A stretch of 64,000 nt of DNA from Chamaelirium japonicum (GCA_947650365.1 OX393550.1:47281860-47345859); one strand, 5' to 3'. Positions 23,615 to 37,259 are shown, counted from the stretch's first letter. Notes: generated by a model not told the origin, from the sequence alone. Numbers and translations: made by a program.

Positions 23615-25941
23615 TGTTGGAAATAATTCCATGGCAGAGGCCCGCAGCGGAAGCAATGGGAAGGTCCGAGGACCGAGAGCGGTGTGCGTTACATATCAAA
23701 AATTTCATCGAAACGATCTACATATGTGTGTATGAAACTAGCATGGCAACTACTCGAACCCCTAACGACGATCTAACGCAAAAGAACAATCTAGCATGAA
23801 TGCATGTTCTAATTATGTTAGATCTACTTGTTAGAGATCATACATGCGTGCGGAATCTTTCACCGCGACAAATTTTTTCTTTGTCGATGGAGACGGGCTA
23901 CGGATCTGCTCGACATAGCTTCGGTACGACGGCTATAACTTTCTGCTCCGAACTCCGATTAGGCTGAAATTTGGACTGCAGGTAGCCAACTTCGAGACGC
24001 AACTTTTCCAACAAGTTTCACGTCGTTTGGACTTCTGTAGCTCCCGGAATCGCAGAAACAACATTAATTTTCTGTGCAGATTCTGGACAGCAAAAGATTG
24101 CGGGAGACTCCTTCTAGTTCACCCGATCTCACACGATGCACGGCACCTCGTCGATGGATCTCTGAGTGCCTCCATACGACAAGCCTCCTCTTTCTACGAA
24201 ACACCATGCGAGGAAGACGAGTCGCCATCCAATGGCGCAAGCGAGGGAGAGAGAGACGAGGGAGGAGATGCGAAGAGAGAAGAGGGGCTTCGGTTTCCCC
24301 ATGGCTTGCATGGCCGGCCCTAGGGCTTGCCCATGCTACTAATTTCGTGCGCCCTCTCTCTCCTTCTCATATATATAGCCGGCCTATCCATATGGATAAG
24401 GACAGTATGGATAAGGATGATTGATTCAAACCTTATCCCTATATATCTCTTCTTTATCTCTATCCTTTCCTTGTTTTCGAAAACGGTCAAAACCAGCCCG
24501 TTTTCTGCGCCTCATAACCGGCCCCTTCATCGGAGGCAACAACCTCCCGAAACTAATGGGGCCGGCCTTGACCAGTCTCTCAACACTTAGGGCCGGCCCC
24601 CTTAGTGCATAGTGGCGCATGGTATGACCAAAACGCCCTTATGCCACTAGTTGGCCGTTCCTCGTGTACGAGACTTTGCAAGGCACACATAAGTGAAGTG
24701 CACCAGTGATTTCACTATTCTCTGAGGTTCCCGTAGGGTGCCCCTAGTGAAGTCAACTAGTCAACTCGCAACATGTCCCGGTGCATCGCACCCATGTGGC
24801 AAAGTCCACTTATGGCAAGAAATTGCTACATGCGTCTCTGCACTAACCTAGGGTTTCCTATTAGTGCACACACGTAGCTATGCATCTACCGTGCACTAGT
24901 GCGAAGCACTCATGGAGCGTATGCTTGGACTTCTCGCTTCCTCTAACTACGTTCTGTGTTTCGAGGAGATGGTATACGAACCGTACATAATGTCGATAAG
25001 GTGGAACCTTTAGGGACCAGGGTTCATGGCTTCTAACTCAGACTCGATCGACACACTACCCGAGTGTACCATCGATCCTCTGAGTCCGAGTTAACCTGCG
25101 TAGCCACCCAGAGTGCGACGCAGGCTGCACTCCAATCCCCCCGGACTTACTATGTTCTCCCACATACCCCTGCTCTCCGCTTAGTATGGTAAACTCGCTG
25201 TCCCTCCACTGGTGCCATGACGCAACTCGAGTGGTGGAGAATACCGTCAGACTCGAGTGCTCATATGACTCGGTTCCTTCCAGGTTGACCACATACATCG
25301 TATCTCCGATTACTCTTTCGAGCAACCGGATCCGTCACCAGTCCAACTGATGACCACCTGGCCAGGGTTTAATACGACGTAGGTCAAACCAAGGAACGCA
25401 CCTCCCGTTAGGGGTGTGGATAGCCTGCAGGAGTGACATGCTGATGCAACGCCAGCCGGGTAACCCAGTGCACCGTGGTTTTGGATCACTGCATCCGGAT
25501 CCTCACACATTGGTGCGCCAAAGCACCACACAACTGGTTAGTCTACCAGACATGGTTCCTCAGGGTTTAGGACCGTTTTACCCTAAGCAGAAACACGATT
25601 TAGTGCACCGATGTCTGCTCATCGATCTGTGCACCGTGTTGGTTCCGTTCGGTTACAGACACTGTGCCTGGTAATGACCGTGGTGGAGACACCCACGCTC
25701 TGTCATCCCAACAGCTTATCCTGATAGGGCGACCAACCCTAATCAGAGCTGTGAACGTATTTAGGTTATATGGGACCAGTCCCTTGAGTCTCCCACTCAA
25801 GAGGATTACCATGTAGCCATGGCTCTCTGTTCTGTAATCAGAACACGTACTAAGGTACGTACCTAGATGCAATCTTATACTATCAACCATACATAGCTAA
25901 ACTATAGGTTTTACGAGCTGTAGACCTCACCAATTCTAACA
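23615..25941 (-). repeat. 3' LTR of the copia element (2,327 bp)
   Basis: Plus-strand ends are TGTTGGAAATAATTCC and AATTCTAACA, giving TG...CA termini on both strands. It is about 99% identical to 31,334-33,660. Open frames of 60-116 codons inside both LTRs are shared because the LTRs are copies, and they have no recognisable product. Confidence 0.95.
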
Positions 25942-25952
25942 ATCTCCCACTA
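25942..25952 (-). other. Polypurine tract of the copia element
   Basis: The plus strand ATCTCCCACT is AGTGGGAGAT on the element's strand, immediately before the 3' LTR. It primes plus-strand DNA synthesis in LTR retroelements. Confidence 0.85.
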
Positions 25953-27944
25953 GGTCTAACGAGGAATAACGATGTTGAGCCCTGTAGCTTCTACATGCTA
26001 CCCAAAAGCCTTTGCAGGAATTCCCTAATGGAATTAGCAACATTGTCTGTAGATTCCACCTCAGTACCGCTACTTGCATTTCCTCCTATAACTGTCAGAT
26101 CAAGTGAAGTTTGTACTTGATGGGTTTCCCCTCACGGTGGTGCCTAGTCTCCTTGGAGCTTGCTTACCGCTCTTCTGTTGCAACAACAGATAACTGAGCT
26201 TCTGGTACGCGTCCCAAGTTCTCTAAGAACTTCCTAAGCCTTACCACCTGATATATTACCTAGCACGCAACAACGTGCTAAGCCTCTGTGGTAGAGTCTG
26301 TGATTCACTCTTGCTTCACACTCTACCAACTACCGCTTCTAATCCCAAGATAAAAATAATCCCTGAAATCGATTCTCTGGAACACACATCTGACACTAAA
26401 GTTAGATCCTGTGTGTCCAATCGATATCAGGACCTGTGAAGTGCAAGCTAACTCACAATCCTTACTTAACGAGGATTTCTGAGTATACCCTTCACATCGG
26501 TCCATAGATTTGGACCCGGGTTCGACTGAAACCGACCCACCTTCCTGCTGCGCAATAGATATCTAGCCTCGTAAAACGAATCTGGCTAGAATCTTATCTT
26601 CATGCGTAGCCTGTGACAGCAAGAGAATCTTGCTCTGGTTATCTAGAGTTACCTTGATTCCCAGAGCATAACTCGCTTCACTAGGGTCTTTCACATCGAA
26701 TTGTGATGACTACAAACCTTTACCGTAAACAATATTCTTACGTCATTTTCAATCAGTAGGATATCGTTAACGTAAAGTACTACGTACACCCTTGTAGCTT
26801 TTTCACCTTTCTTGTACCCACTTGGTTTATCATCATTCTGATCAAATCCGTATTAGCGGATTTCCTTGATCAAAATATATATTCCAACTTGGATGCTTGC
26901 ATCAGTCCATAAATGGACCTTTGCAACTTACATCATATATGTTCCTGACCTACTGACACAAAGCCTGGGGCGATATCATCCATATGTCCTTTCCAAATTC
27001 CTGTTAGGGAATAACTGTCTTGACATCCATCAACCAGATCTCCCAACTATAATGGGCTGTGATGGATTAAGAGGATCCGTTATAGACTTAGGCATAGCTA
27101 CCAGTGAGATGGTTTTGACATAGTCAATCCCTTCTCCTTTAGTAACTAATCTAGCTACTTAAGTCTTAATCGGGTGCTCTTCTAATGCACCTTCTACACC
27201 CTGAAGGGTGATAGTGTTATAAGTGTCAAGACTATTCCAAGGGACATTGATGCAAATTTGCCTCCATGGTCTTTTGTTAGTCATAGCTGTCGGAAGCTCC
27301 CACTACTTCTTCGTAGCTCTAGGGATCATCCTCCTGAAACTCTGGATTAACTATCAAAGTTTCTCCATAGTATCTTTCAGGAGCTTTGATAGTCCCACAA
27401 CGACGAGGTGGTGGTACAAAGGAAGCTCCCACTACTTCTTCGTAGCTCTAGGGATCATCCTCCTGAAACTCTGGATTAACTATCAAAGTTTCTCCATAGC
27501 ATCTTTCAGGAGCTTTGATGGTCCCACAACGACGAAGTGGTGGTGGTACAAAAGTGAATTGTTTCTACAGTACCTGGTATACTAGTTTCTTGTATCATCT
27601 ACTCCCACTACGTTTTCAGATGCGCACTCTCTACCAGTACCCAGTAGTTCACCCAGAACTACCTTACCGGTAAACTTATGGTCTATAATATAATCCTGGT
27701 TTAGGTAGATGGTATTCGTAGAAACGATTACCTTCCAAACCTCAAGATCATAGAACAGTCCACCTTATGCCTCCTAAGGGTAACCTACAAACAGATATAC
27801 CTGGAACTACATCTCCATCTCATCCCTCTTGTCCTTTTGCACAAGTGCAGGACAACCCTATATCTCGAGACTCTATAGTGTCAGCTTTCGCTTAGACCAT
27901 AGCTCTCTATAGGTCTGAGGCACTGATCTAGATGAGAGAGAGTT

Positions 27945-28238
27945 TCAGATATAAGCTACTGTTTTAAGGTACAACCCCACAAAAGGGTGGGTAGTACATT
28001 TGGCAATATTCATCAGACTACGGACCATGTCAAACAGGGTCCGATTCCTTCTCTCGGAGACTTTATTCTGACGTGTCATCCTTGAAGCATTTAACTGGGA
28101 GCTAATCCCATGCTCCATCAGGATCCTATGGAACCCATCCGATAGGTTCTTGTTTCCTCGATAAGTCGAAGAGACTCCTATCGTCTGGATGCTCTTGGAA
28201 CCATAGACGTCAAAATTAACTAACTCCCATACCTTCAT
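27945..28238 (-). pseudogene. Integrase-core remnant of the copia element
   Basis: It contains VSERRNRTLFDMVRSLMN, which matches the conserved copia integrase segment (NGVAERKNRTLLDMARSML type), with GVSSTYRGNK-like sequence before it. It is part of a broken polyprotein and fixes the copia assignment and the orientation. Confidence 0.8.
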
Positions 28239-31200
28239 GGCCCTTTTAGTTATTCTTCCTTCCAGATTACACTCATAGGTTAGAAGGATCTCCGATGATT
28301 CTGTGAACAGAAACTCAGTCTTCTTTTACCTCTGAATTTATCTGAGGAAGAATATCTAAATCAGAGGGGTCACAAATGGGATAGCTTCTCCAAAGGATTT
28401 AGATGAATTTCAATTAGACGCTGCAGCTGTCATGAAATCTATTTCCGAATTCAGATTAAATACAAAGAGATTTTTCTGATCTATTCCTCTAACTATGAAG
28501 CTATCAATTTAGTCTAGGATACACACCTACGGTGCTATCTAAAACTAAAAAACTTCATTTACTAAGGAAGAAACAGAACTACATCTCTAAAAAACAAAAT
28601 CTGTATTTCGGAAAAACTAAGACAATCATATCTAACAGCTTCCACAGCGGCTTATGACATCAGTACCTATGTTAGGATTACTTCACTATAAAGTAGCCTT
28701 CTGCTTTCCTTGAATCTCTGTAGACCCGAAGTCTACATTCTAAGAAGCATAAGAACTGCTACTAGATAGCGACGCAAATCCTAACATCCTGAGGCCATAC
28801 TCAATCTTCAAATACCCCCTACACTCGCCAAAGCGGAAACACTTCCGTCCTTAGCGTTACCAGACTTAGGAGTCCACACTAGTTTCTGCACTAGAATAGT
28901 TTTCGATCTCTTATAAGTTACTCCCTGAGGTTCTTCTAAAGAAGACCTAGGTTAAGCACTAAAGGCTTTGCCTTTAATCTTGATCCCATCCTTTGTCTCT
29001 TAGAAATCTCCTTAGAAGTTCTGCGTTTGTCATCTCTAGCTTGTTAAAGCTAAAGTCTCTGACAACGCCTTCGAGGTTCCAGACAAGGATGCAAGACAGA
29101 CGTCTTCCACCACCTCGTCATCTGGTACTATGTCTTTGGAATCTAGTTCGATCTGGAACTCAAGTATGTATTCCCGAACAAACATACCCTCAGACATCTC
29201 GGTACCGACAAGTATCTTGGTGGATAAGCGATGAGTCTACCGACTTCGCCTAGCAGACATCTTATGCAAGTAAAACTTTATTAGAGAAGACCCGGCATAT
29301 CTCTGACTCGCTTCTAAAGAGTTGTCCGCAAGTCTGCTATAACATAGCACTTGCACATCTCCTTAGACTCTTGCTAGTCGTCATATGCCCTAGTTAGTGC
29401 CCTAGTGATATCTGGACCCGTTAGGTCTAGTACAGGGATATTTAGATTGGATGCCAATGTACGTTTACTACCCTAAGCATAAGCTAAAGATAGCGCTTCC
29501 GCTCTACGTAGCTAGAGACCCGATAACTGGTTCTCTTATGGGATAGCGGATAGGGGAACTATTTGGTTGAATGAAAATGAATGCAGGAAAACTTATTTTA
29601 TGGATTTTGAAAATAAGCTAATTATATCCAAATGTCAGCGCTACCCTCACAGCGAAGACACCTCTATGGATTAATTTAACCATGTATGTAAGATCTCGGA
29701 ATAGGCTGCACCTGTCCGAGGGGGCAGTGTGCAGGTCATCCGCTTACACGGGTCTTTCCCTTGACCCTATCCAAATCTGCCAACTAAGGGCTTTGATGAA
29801 CCATGGTTATCTTTTGGCCAGTACCACGTGATCACCATTGTCTTCGCAACGAATACCTCACGTGTACTTCGGATGCTTAACCACAAGCCTAGGCAATTAC
29901 GGAACGGAAGTTCTAACGGCCCCCACGAGGGTGAGTAAAACCCTGAACCCTTGGCGCCGTAATCGCCATATCCCGAGGGAGATCACTAAGTAGCTTGGCA
30001 TGGAAAAACACAGCTCTCACCCGAGGGGGTTGTTGAGTTATGCCCTCCCACCCGAGCACGAAGTGATTGGCCGTGGAGGCCAGAGGATCTCTAAAAGTCC
30101 TCTCTTGCATCCCTTATTAAATTTAAGGGTTATTTAATGCAAGTATGAGTGTATACTAAGGTCACGACAACCTATACACTAGACCCTGGTCATACCATGC
30201 TCCCACTAGCGTTTCAAGCCTTTCGCGAAGCATTAATCGATCTCGGAATATCATAGTCCCTGCCTCAAGTGGATTTCTCCACTCAAGGGTCACATTACAT
30301 ATCCCAAGAACATCGATGCTTTGCAAACTTGGCTATTACGCTAATGCCCTGGAGCCTAGCCTAAGGTCAGACTGACAGGAAAGGTCTTCCACTACCATGG
30401 CGCCTCGCTTATAAATTTGACGAATGATGTCATAGTAGAATTCCAACTCATTCTAGGTTTCGATGCTTGCCAAATAGGCACACCCGACTAATCGGGTGTT
30501 GACCTAATGGGGGCATAACCAAATGTGAGGAATTCATGCTATCATCAAGGGTCAATTAAATAATAGGCGTCACTAGTGGAATCCTATCCTAATAAGGTCG
30601 CTAGAACCCGAGGGGAAAGGGCATCCCTCTAACACAGATAATCAAATTATCACATCGGGGTTCTCTACAGAAATATAAAGAACTACTGAAAGAAACAAGC
30701 ACACAACTGAATCAAGTTCAGGGTCCGACCCCTGAACCTGACTAGCACAGCGCAGGCTCTCTGTCTCCTTCGTAAGGTTCCTCGATCCGGTGCAAGCCTC
30801 TGTATACGATCTCCTGACACTTTATGCCCTTTGCCGTCATCGTGTACGCTTCGTCGGATCGTCATCGTCCTCCAAGGTTCCGCTCGTCCTCCCGGTGGTG
30901 GATCTCCATGGCAAGTTCTCCTTTTCAATCTGTAACCGAAAAAGATCTAGTACGCTTCGAGCAAGTGCTCGTTCGTACATAATTTCCTAGAAAGAAAAGG
31001 AAAACAAACATAGCAAAAGCCTGGGAATCAAGGGTGGTAAATCTTTACCTCTTGCCCGACTATGGCTCTAAAATCTATCCACACACAGAAGAAAAAACAT
31101 CCAGACAAAATCGCTAACACGGGGTCCGACCCCCGGTAGCAAGCAATCACATATCCAGAATAATTTTAGAAGCGGCGCCCTGCAAGAACGATTCATAGAA

Positions 31201-31317
31201 CACACAAAAAAAATACTATGCATGATCTACTCGTAGAACCCCGATGGCGGCACATACTATTCATGCGCGCATATGACGGTTTCATAAAAAAAAAATATGA
31301 AACACACACCACTAGCG

Positions 31318-31333
31318 TAGCTCTGATACCAAT
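31318..31333 (-). other. Primer-binding site of the copia element
   Basis: The plus strand GCTCTGATACCAAT abuts the right LTR. On the element's strand it is ATTGGTATCAGAGC, complementary to the 3' end of initiator tRNA-Met, the usual primer of plant copia elements. Confidence 0.92.
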
Positions 31334-33660
31334 TGTTGGAAATAATTCCATGGCAGAGGCCCGCAGCGGAAGCAATGGGAAGGTCCGAGGACCGAGAGCG
31401 GTGTGCGTTACATATCAAAAATTTCATCGAAACGATCTACATATGTGTGTATGAAACTAGCATGGCAACTACTCGAACCCCTAACGACGATCTAACGCAA
31501 AAGAACAATCTAGCATGAATGCATGTTCTAATTATGTTAAATCTACTTGTTAGAGATCATACCTGCGTGCGGAATCTTTCACCGCGACAAATTTCTTCTT
31601 TGTCGATGGAGACGGGCTACGGATCTGCTCGACATAGCTTCGGTACGACGGCCATAACTTTCTGTTCCGAATTCCGATTGGGCTGAAATTTGGACTGCAG
31701 GTAGCCAACTTCGAGACGCAACTTTTCCAACAAGTTTCACGTCGTTTGGACTTCTGTAGCTCCCGAAATCGCAGAAACAACGTTAATTTTCTGTGCAGAT
31801 TCTGGACAGCAAAAGATTGCGGGAGACTCCTTCTAGTTCACCCGATCTCACACGATGCACGGCACCTCGTCGATGGATCTCTGAGTGCCTCCATACGACA
31901 AGCCTCCTCTTTCTACGAAACACCATGCGAGGAAGACGAGTCGCCATCCAATGGCGCAAGCGAGGGAGAGAGAGACGAGGGAGGAGATGCGAAGAGAGAA
32001 GAGGGGCTTCGGTTTCCCCATGGCTTGCATGGCCGGCCCTAGGGCTTGCCCATGCTACTAATTTCGTGCGCCCTCTCTCTCCTTCTCATATATATAGCCG
32101 GCCTATCCATATGGATAAGGACAGTATGGATAAGGATGATTGATTCAAACCTTATCCCTATATATCTCTTCTTTATCTCTATCCTTTCCTTGTTTTCGAA
32201 AACGGTCAAAACCAGACCATTTTCTGCGCCTCATAACCGGCCCCTTCATCGGAGGCAACAACCTCCCGAAACTAATGGGGCCGGCCTTGACCAGTCTCTC
32301 AACACTTAGGGCCGGCCCCCTTAGTGCATAGTGGCGCATGGTATGACCAAAACGCCCTTATGCCACTAGTTGGCCGTTCCTCGTGTACGAGACTTTGCAA
32401 GGCACACATAAGTGAAGTGCACCAGTGATTTCACTATTCTCTGAGGTTCCCGTAGGGTGCCCCTAGTGAAGTCAACTAGTCAACTCGCAACATGTCCCGG
32501 TGCATCGCACCCATGTGGCAAAGTCCACTTATGGCAAGAAATTGCTACATGCGTCTCTGCACTAACCTAGGGTTTCCTATTAGTGCACACACGTAGCTAT
32601 GCATCTACCGTGCACTAGTGCGAAGCACTCATGGAGCGTATGCTTGGACTTCTCGCTTCCTCTAACTACGTTCTGTGTTTCGAGGAGATGGTATACGAAC
32701 CGTACATAATGTCGATAAGGTGGAACCTTCAGGGACCAGGGTTCATGGCTTCCAACTCAGACTCGATCGACACACTACCCGAGTGTACCATCGATCCTCT
32801 GAGTCCGAGTTAACCTGCGTAGCCACCCAGAGTGCGACGCAGGCTGCACTCCAATCCCCCCGGACTTACTATGTTCTCCCACATACCCCTGCTCTCCGCT
32901 TAGTATGGTAAACTCGCTGTCCCTCCACTGGTGCCATGACGCAACTCGAGCGGTGGAGAATACCGTCAGACTCGAGTGCTCATATGACTCGGTTCCTTCC
33001 AGGTTGACCACATACATCGTATTTCCGATTACTCTTTCGAGCAACCGGATCCGTCACCAGTCCAACTGATGACCACCTGGCCAGGGTTTCATACGACGTA
33101 GGTCAAACCAAGGAACGCACCTCCCATTAGGGGTGTGGATAGCCTGCAGGAGTGACATGCTGATGCAACGCCAGCCGGGTAACCCAGTGCACCGTGGTTT
33201 TGGATCACTGCATCCGGATCCTCACACATTGGTGCGCCAAAGCACCACACAACTGGTTAGTCCACCAGACATGGTTCCTCAGGGTTTAGGACCGTTTTAC
33301 CCTAAGCAGAAACACGGTTTAGTGCACCGATGTCTGCTCATCGATCTGTGCACTGTGTTGGTTCCGTTCGGCCACAGACACTGTGCCTGGTAATGACCGT
33401 GGTGGAGACACCCACGCTCTGTCATCCCAACAGCTTATCCTGATAGGGCGACCAACCCTAATCAGAGCTGTGAACGTATTTAGGTTACATGGGACCAGTC
33501 CCTTGAGTCTCCCACTCAAGAGGATTACCATGTAGCCATGGCTCTCTGTTCTGTAATCAGAACACGTACTAAGGTACGTACCTAGATGCAATCTTATAAT
33601 ATCAACCATACATAGCTAAACTATAGGTTTTACGAGCTGTAGACCTCACCAATTCTAACA
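31334..33660 (-). repeat. 5' LTR of the copia element (2,327 bp)
   Basis: It has the same termini and the same length as the left LTR, ending AATTCTAACA at 33,660, followed by the TACAG duplication. Differences from the other LTR are scattered substitutions, mostly transitions, with no length change. Confidence 0.95.
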
Positions 33661-33985
33661 TACAGATGCAACACGGTTGTCGGATTGAGTATAAAATGGG
33701 TATGGGTGATATGCACATGTTGGGCCGGGTTGTGTGTAAAGTACAGATCGGATGCATCTCGACTGTTCCCTTTTGTGTACGGATGCATCTCGACTGTCGG
33801 ATTAAATGTAATTAATTAAAAAAAGGTATGGAAGAGACGCACCTGCCTTGGTTATGTGTAAAGTATAGATTATATGCATCTCGACTATTTTCCTATTGTT
33901 TACAGATTCATATCAACCGTCGGATTTAATATAAAAAAAGATGTGGATGAGATGGACCTACCATGGTTGTGTGTAGGGATCGAAC
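33661..33985 (+). repeat. Tandem array that was the copia target
   Basis: Units of roughly 125-170 bp contain TGTGTAAAGTACAGAT, ATGCATCTCGACTGT, TTTGTGTACGGATG and GTCGGATTTAATATAAAA. The element sits in the segment TGTGTACAG^ATGC of one unit. The same position in neighbouring units reads TGTGTACGGATGC and TGTTTACAGATTC, which shows the empty-site sequence directly. Confidence 0.7.
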
Positions 33986-34466
33986 GATTTAGATGCACTT
34001 GGATCATCCCAACGGAAGCAAAAATCTTCCTAGAGCGTCCCTGGAAGGAGCAAAAATTAGAGAGTGACTTAACCCAAAAAGCAAACATAAGGGAGGGACT
34101 TAACGCTAACGTTATTTTTAATGCTAAACAAGAATATTCGGTAACTTGTCTTCTGTATTGCTGTATAGGACATACAATGGTGAGACAATAACATTAAATT
34201 ATGTCTTTTTTCTTGGACCATTAAATGGGTCTATTTTGATGTTCTTTCATAATCGGTTTTTATGTTTCCTTATTTTTCAAAAAATGAAAGCCCTCTTTTT
34301 GTGAAATTTAATTTCTCAGCCAAACATGATCAGTAAATCCCTATATGTCTCCTTTATCCTCTATACTTAGACAATCAAGATATATTACAAGTTGTTTATA
34401 TGATTTTCAACGGTCGTTTTATAATTAGAGTCAAAATCGACAATTCCAACTAATGGTAGAAGCATC
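33986..34466. other. Unassigned AT-rich DNA
   Basis: I see no gene or recognisable repeat here. Confidence 0.5.
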
Positions 34467-34812
34467 TGTTGGGTTAGTCCCACATCAGCTTGGGGCTGAG
34501 CAATGGTGGCTTAATATACCTTATGGTGGACCTCCGATCCCTTATACGACCTGAGTTTTGGGATGAGAGGGCCTATCTAATAGGGGTATTAGAGTGTGCG
34601 GTTCCTTCCAGCCCCGTTTCGATTGTGCCATATTGTGCCTCTTTCTGTGTTCCACACTAGACGGGGACCCCTCGGAGTCTATCCAACCCTAGTCTCATGT
34701 AGGGGGAGTTTGTTGTGCCACATCGGCTAAGGATTGGGTGATGGTGGCTTCATATACCTTCCAGTGGACCTCCACCTATGACTCGGGTTTTGGGACGAGA
34801 GGGTATCTAACA
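34467..34812 (+). mobile_element. TRIM (miniature LTR retroelement)
   Basis: Two direct terminal repeats of about 100-116 bp (34,467-34,582 and 34,711-34,812) begin TGTTGGGTTAGTCCCACATC and TGTTGTGCCACATCGGC. They share ATGGTGGCTT.ATATACCTT and TTTTGGGA.GAGAGGG, and the second ends TATCTAACA. After the first repeat GGGTATTAGAG resembles the tRNA-Met primer site, and before the second AGGGGGAG is a polypurine tract. The total of about 346 bp has no coding sequence. It uses proteins of other elements by the known TRIM mode. The repeats differ substantially, so it is old. Confidence 0.75.
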
Positions 34813-35180
34813 AAAATAACCATGATTTGAATCTGCCTGTAACACTGACACATAAACAAGAGATAAGCCTCCCACAAAGACGTGAGGAAATCCCACAATA
34901 TTTGATACTGGCCATAACTTGCCTAATGGGGGGCAAGTGCTATGCCACTGTAAAGCAGACCTCAATCGTGAATTACATCTTCTTGATAATCTCTATTGTG
35001 CTTTAGTTTAAACTTTGCTACATTGTTTGAATCTGACCCAAAAAATATTCTCAAGGTTTCAAACTAGCAACATTTCAACACTGGCATGCGGTATTATAAC
35101 CTTTAAAGTCTCGAAGGTACTTGTATTACACCAACTATAGTATAGGTGGTACTTTCAGGGGCGGAGCTAGAATTTTCTTG
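34813..35180. other. Unassigned DNA
   Basis: I see no gene or clear repeat here. Confidence 0.5.
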
Positions 35181-35182
35181 AG

Positions 35183-35207
35183 GGGGGGGGGGGGGGGGGG
35201 GGGGGGG
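35183..35207. repeat. Poly(G) tract
   Basis: About 24 consecutive G residues. Similar G runs occur at 20,506 and 54,029. Their length is prone to assembly error. Confidence 0.9.
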
Positions 35208-35419
35208 TTTGCAAAGTGCACCCCATCGCCACCTCCTCCCTCCTTCGATCCTTTCTTCTCCTCCTCCTCCTAATCCCCTTCTTCATCGTCCTCCTCACCC
35301 TCCCTTCTCTTCTTCCTCCTCATCCCCTGCTTCGGGGACACATTTAGTATTTCTTTATATGTTATGTTGGAGGTACTAGTAATTTGTGGGGTGTAAATAA
35401 CAACCACCTTGGTACATCG

Positions 35420-36087
<668 letters not shown>

Positions 36088-37259
36088 TGTTGGGGGTAGC
36101 TGAAATCCGCCCTGGAGTTCGCCCCCCCCTCCGCGCTCACCAAATCATCTTGACAGGGAGCGAGATCCACATTGGGCTGAAGGGGCCCTAGGCAAAGAGC
36201 TCGCTCAGAAGCTCGCCCAAGCACGCTCAGGTGCTCGATCAAGCTCGCTCAGGGGCTCGATCAAGCTCGCGCTGGAGCTCGCCTATGCTCGCTCAGGAGC
36301 TCGCCAGAGCTCGCTCAAGAGCTCGCCCAAGCTCACTCAGGAGCTCGCCAAGCTCGCACAGGAGCTCGCTTGTAGTGGCAGCGGGAGTTAGACCGTCATG
36401 CATACAAAGATACAGGCACCAGAGGAGCTCGCCCATGCTCGCTCAGGAGCCCGCCCAAGCTCGCTCAGGAGCTCGCCCAAGCTCACTCAGGAGCTCGCCC
36501 AAGCCCGCTCCGAAGCTCGCCCAAGCTCGCCAATACTCCTATGCTTATCGAAGAGGTCACTCCTGCGAGGTCCGACTCTTGATAGATGTGGAAGAGGAGG
36601 AGAAGCAATGGAGGGCGAGCTCGCCCTGGCTTCCCACCTGAGGTCACCCACAATGCATGAAGGGCGGCCAGGTGTCGAAACCCCACTGAAGCTACGTGGA
36701 CAAACGTGATCCATAGAAGCCCGCCCTAGTCAGTTTGAGACCTCCCAGACTTGAACATTCCAGAATAGCCACCTGGCAGCGACAAGAAGGATGCTCTCCC
36801 CCACTCAAACCGCCTGGCAGGATCGACGACAAAGAATGTCAGGGGCGCGCGTTCCAAGGACTGTCAGAGACCCACGCGAGCCAGAACGTGGGGGTCTAGA
36901 AGGCGCTGGAAGAAATCTCCACGTGTTGGGTAGCGGTAGGTCGCCAATGTCTATAAATGACCACCCCCAGGCTCCAGAGTACAGGTTCGAAACCCTTTTC
37001 CCTACCACTTTCGTCTACTGCAGCTCGCCGTTGAGCACCTGAGACTGACTTGAGCGTCGGAGGGTCTGCGCTCCTAAGTGAGCCAGCCGTTCTTACGCTT
37101 TTTCTTTGTCTTGCAGGCAGCCCGCACAGACCAGCGAAAAAGATCCCCAAACAGCGGCTACCCTCCAACCTTAGAAACCGTTCGAACTATCTCTAGGTTC
37201 GACGAACCACTTATAAATATATATGCACAAGTTCGTGTTGGACTTGTAGGAGGAATCCC
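36088..37259 (+). mobile_element. Probable Ty3/gypsy LTR
   Basis: It starts TGTTGGGGGTAGCTGAAATC. It holds a tandem array of GAGCTCGCCCAAGCTCGCTC units (36,191-36,531), a TATA-like CTATAAATGACC at 36,950, and later CTGACTTGAGCGTCGGAGGG, a segment I associate with LTRs of gypsy elements of the TAT group. The 3' border is uncertain and no gag-pol is attached, so this would be a solo or truncated LTR. The long frames on both strands come from the array. Confidence 0.45.
36191..36531. repeat. AGCTCGCCCAAGCTCGCTCAGG tandem array
   Basis: About fourteen units of 22-24 bp stand in two blocks, separated by 36,372-36,425. Each unit contains GAGCTCGC and GCTCGCTCAGG. The array lies upstream of the TATA-like site of the presumed LTR, the place where LTR promoter repeats often expand. 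Confidence 0.85.

Larger units (their letters stand above)
23615..33660 (-). mobile_element. Structurally complete Ty1/copia LTR retrotransposon, minus strand
   Basis: Length is 10,046 bp. Two LTRs of equal length (2,327 bp) enclose a 5.4-kb interior, and TACAG is duplicated at both flanks (23,610-23,614; 33,661-33,665). A tRNA-Met primer site lies inside the right LTR and a polypurine tract inside the left LTR, so it points left. The interior keeps traces of gag to the right, then an integrase-like segment (about 27.9-28.2 kb), then a reverse-transcriptase active-site-like segment (about 26.75-26.80 kb). That order defines copia. The coding part is broken in many places. The LTRs differ at about two dozen sites by eye (about 1%), which at an assumed 1.3e-8 substitutions/site/year gives roughly 0.4 million years. 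Confidence 0.93.

Noticed and set aside
24027-32143. Pairs of identical 60-116-codon frames at 24.0-25.9 and 31.7-33.6 kb
   Set aside because: They repeat because they lie in the two LTRs of one retrotransposon. No recognised protein.
34467-34812. Cassandra (5S-bearing TRIM)
   Set aside because: The CCACATCGG phrase is similar, but I see no 5S-like sequence and the remainder of the terminal repeat differs.
36969-36995. tRNA-like B box GGTTCGAAACC
   Set aside because: No cloverleaf around it and no A box at tRNA spacing. It is part of the LTR sequence downstream of its TATA box.
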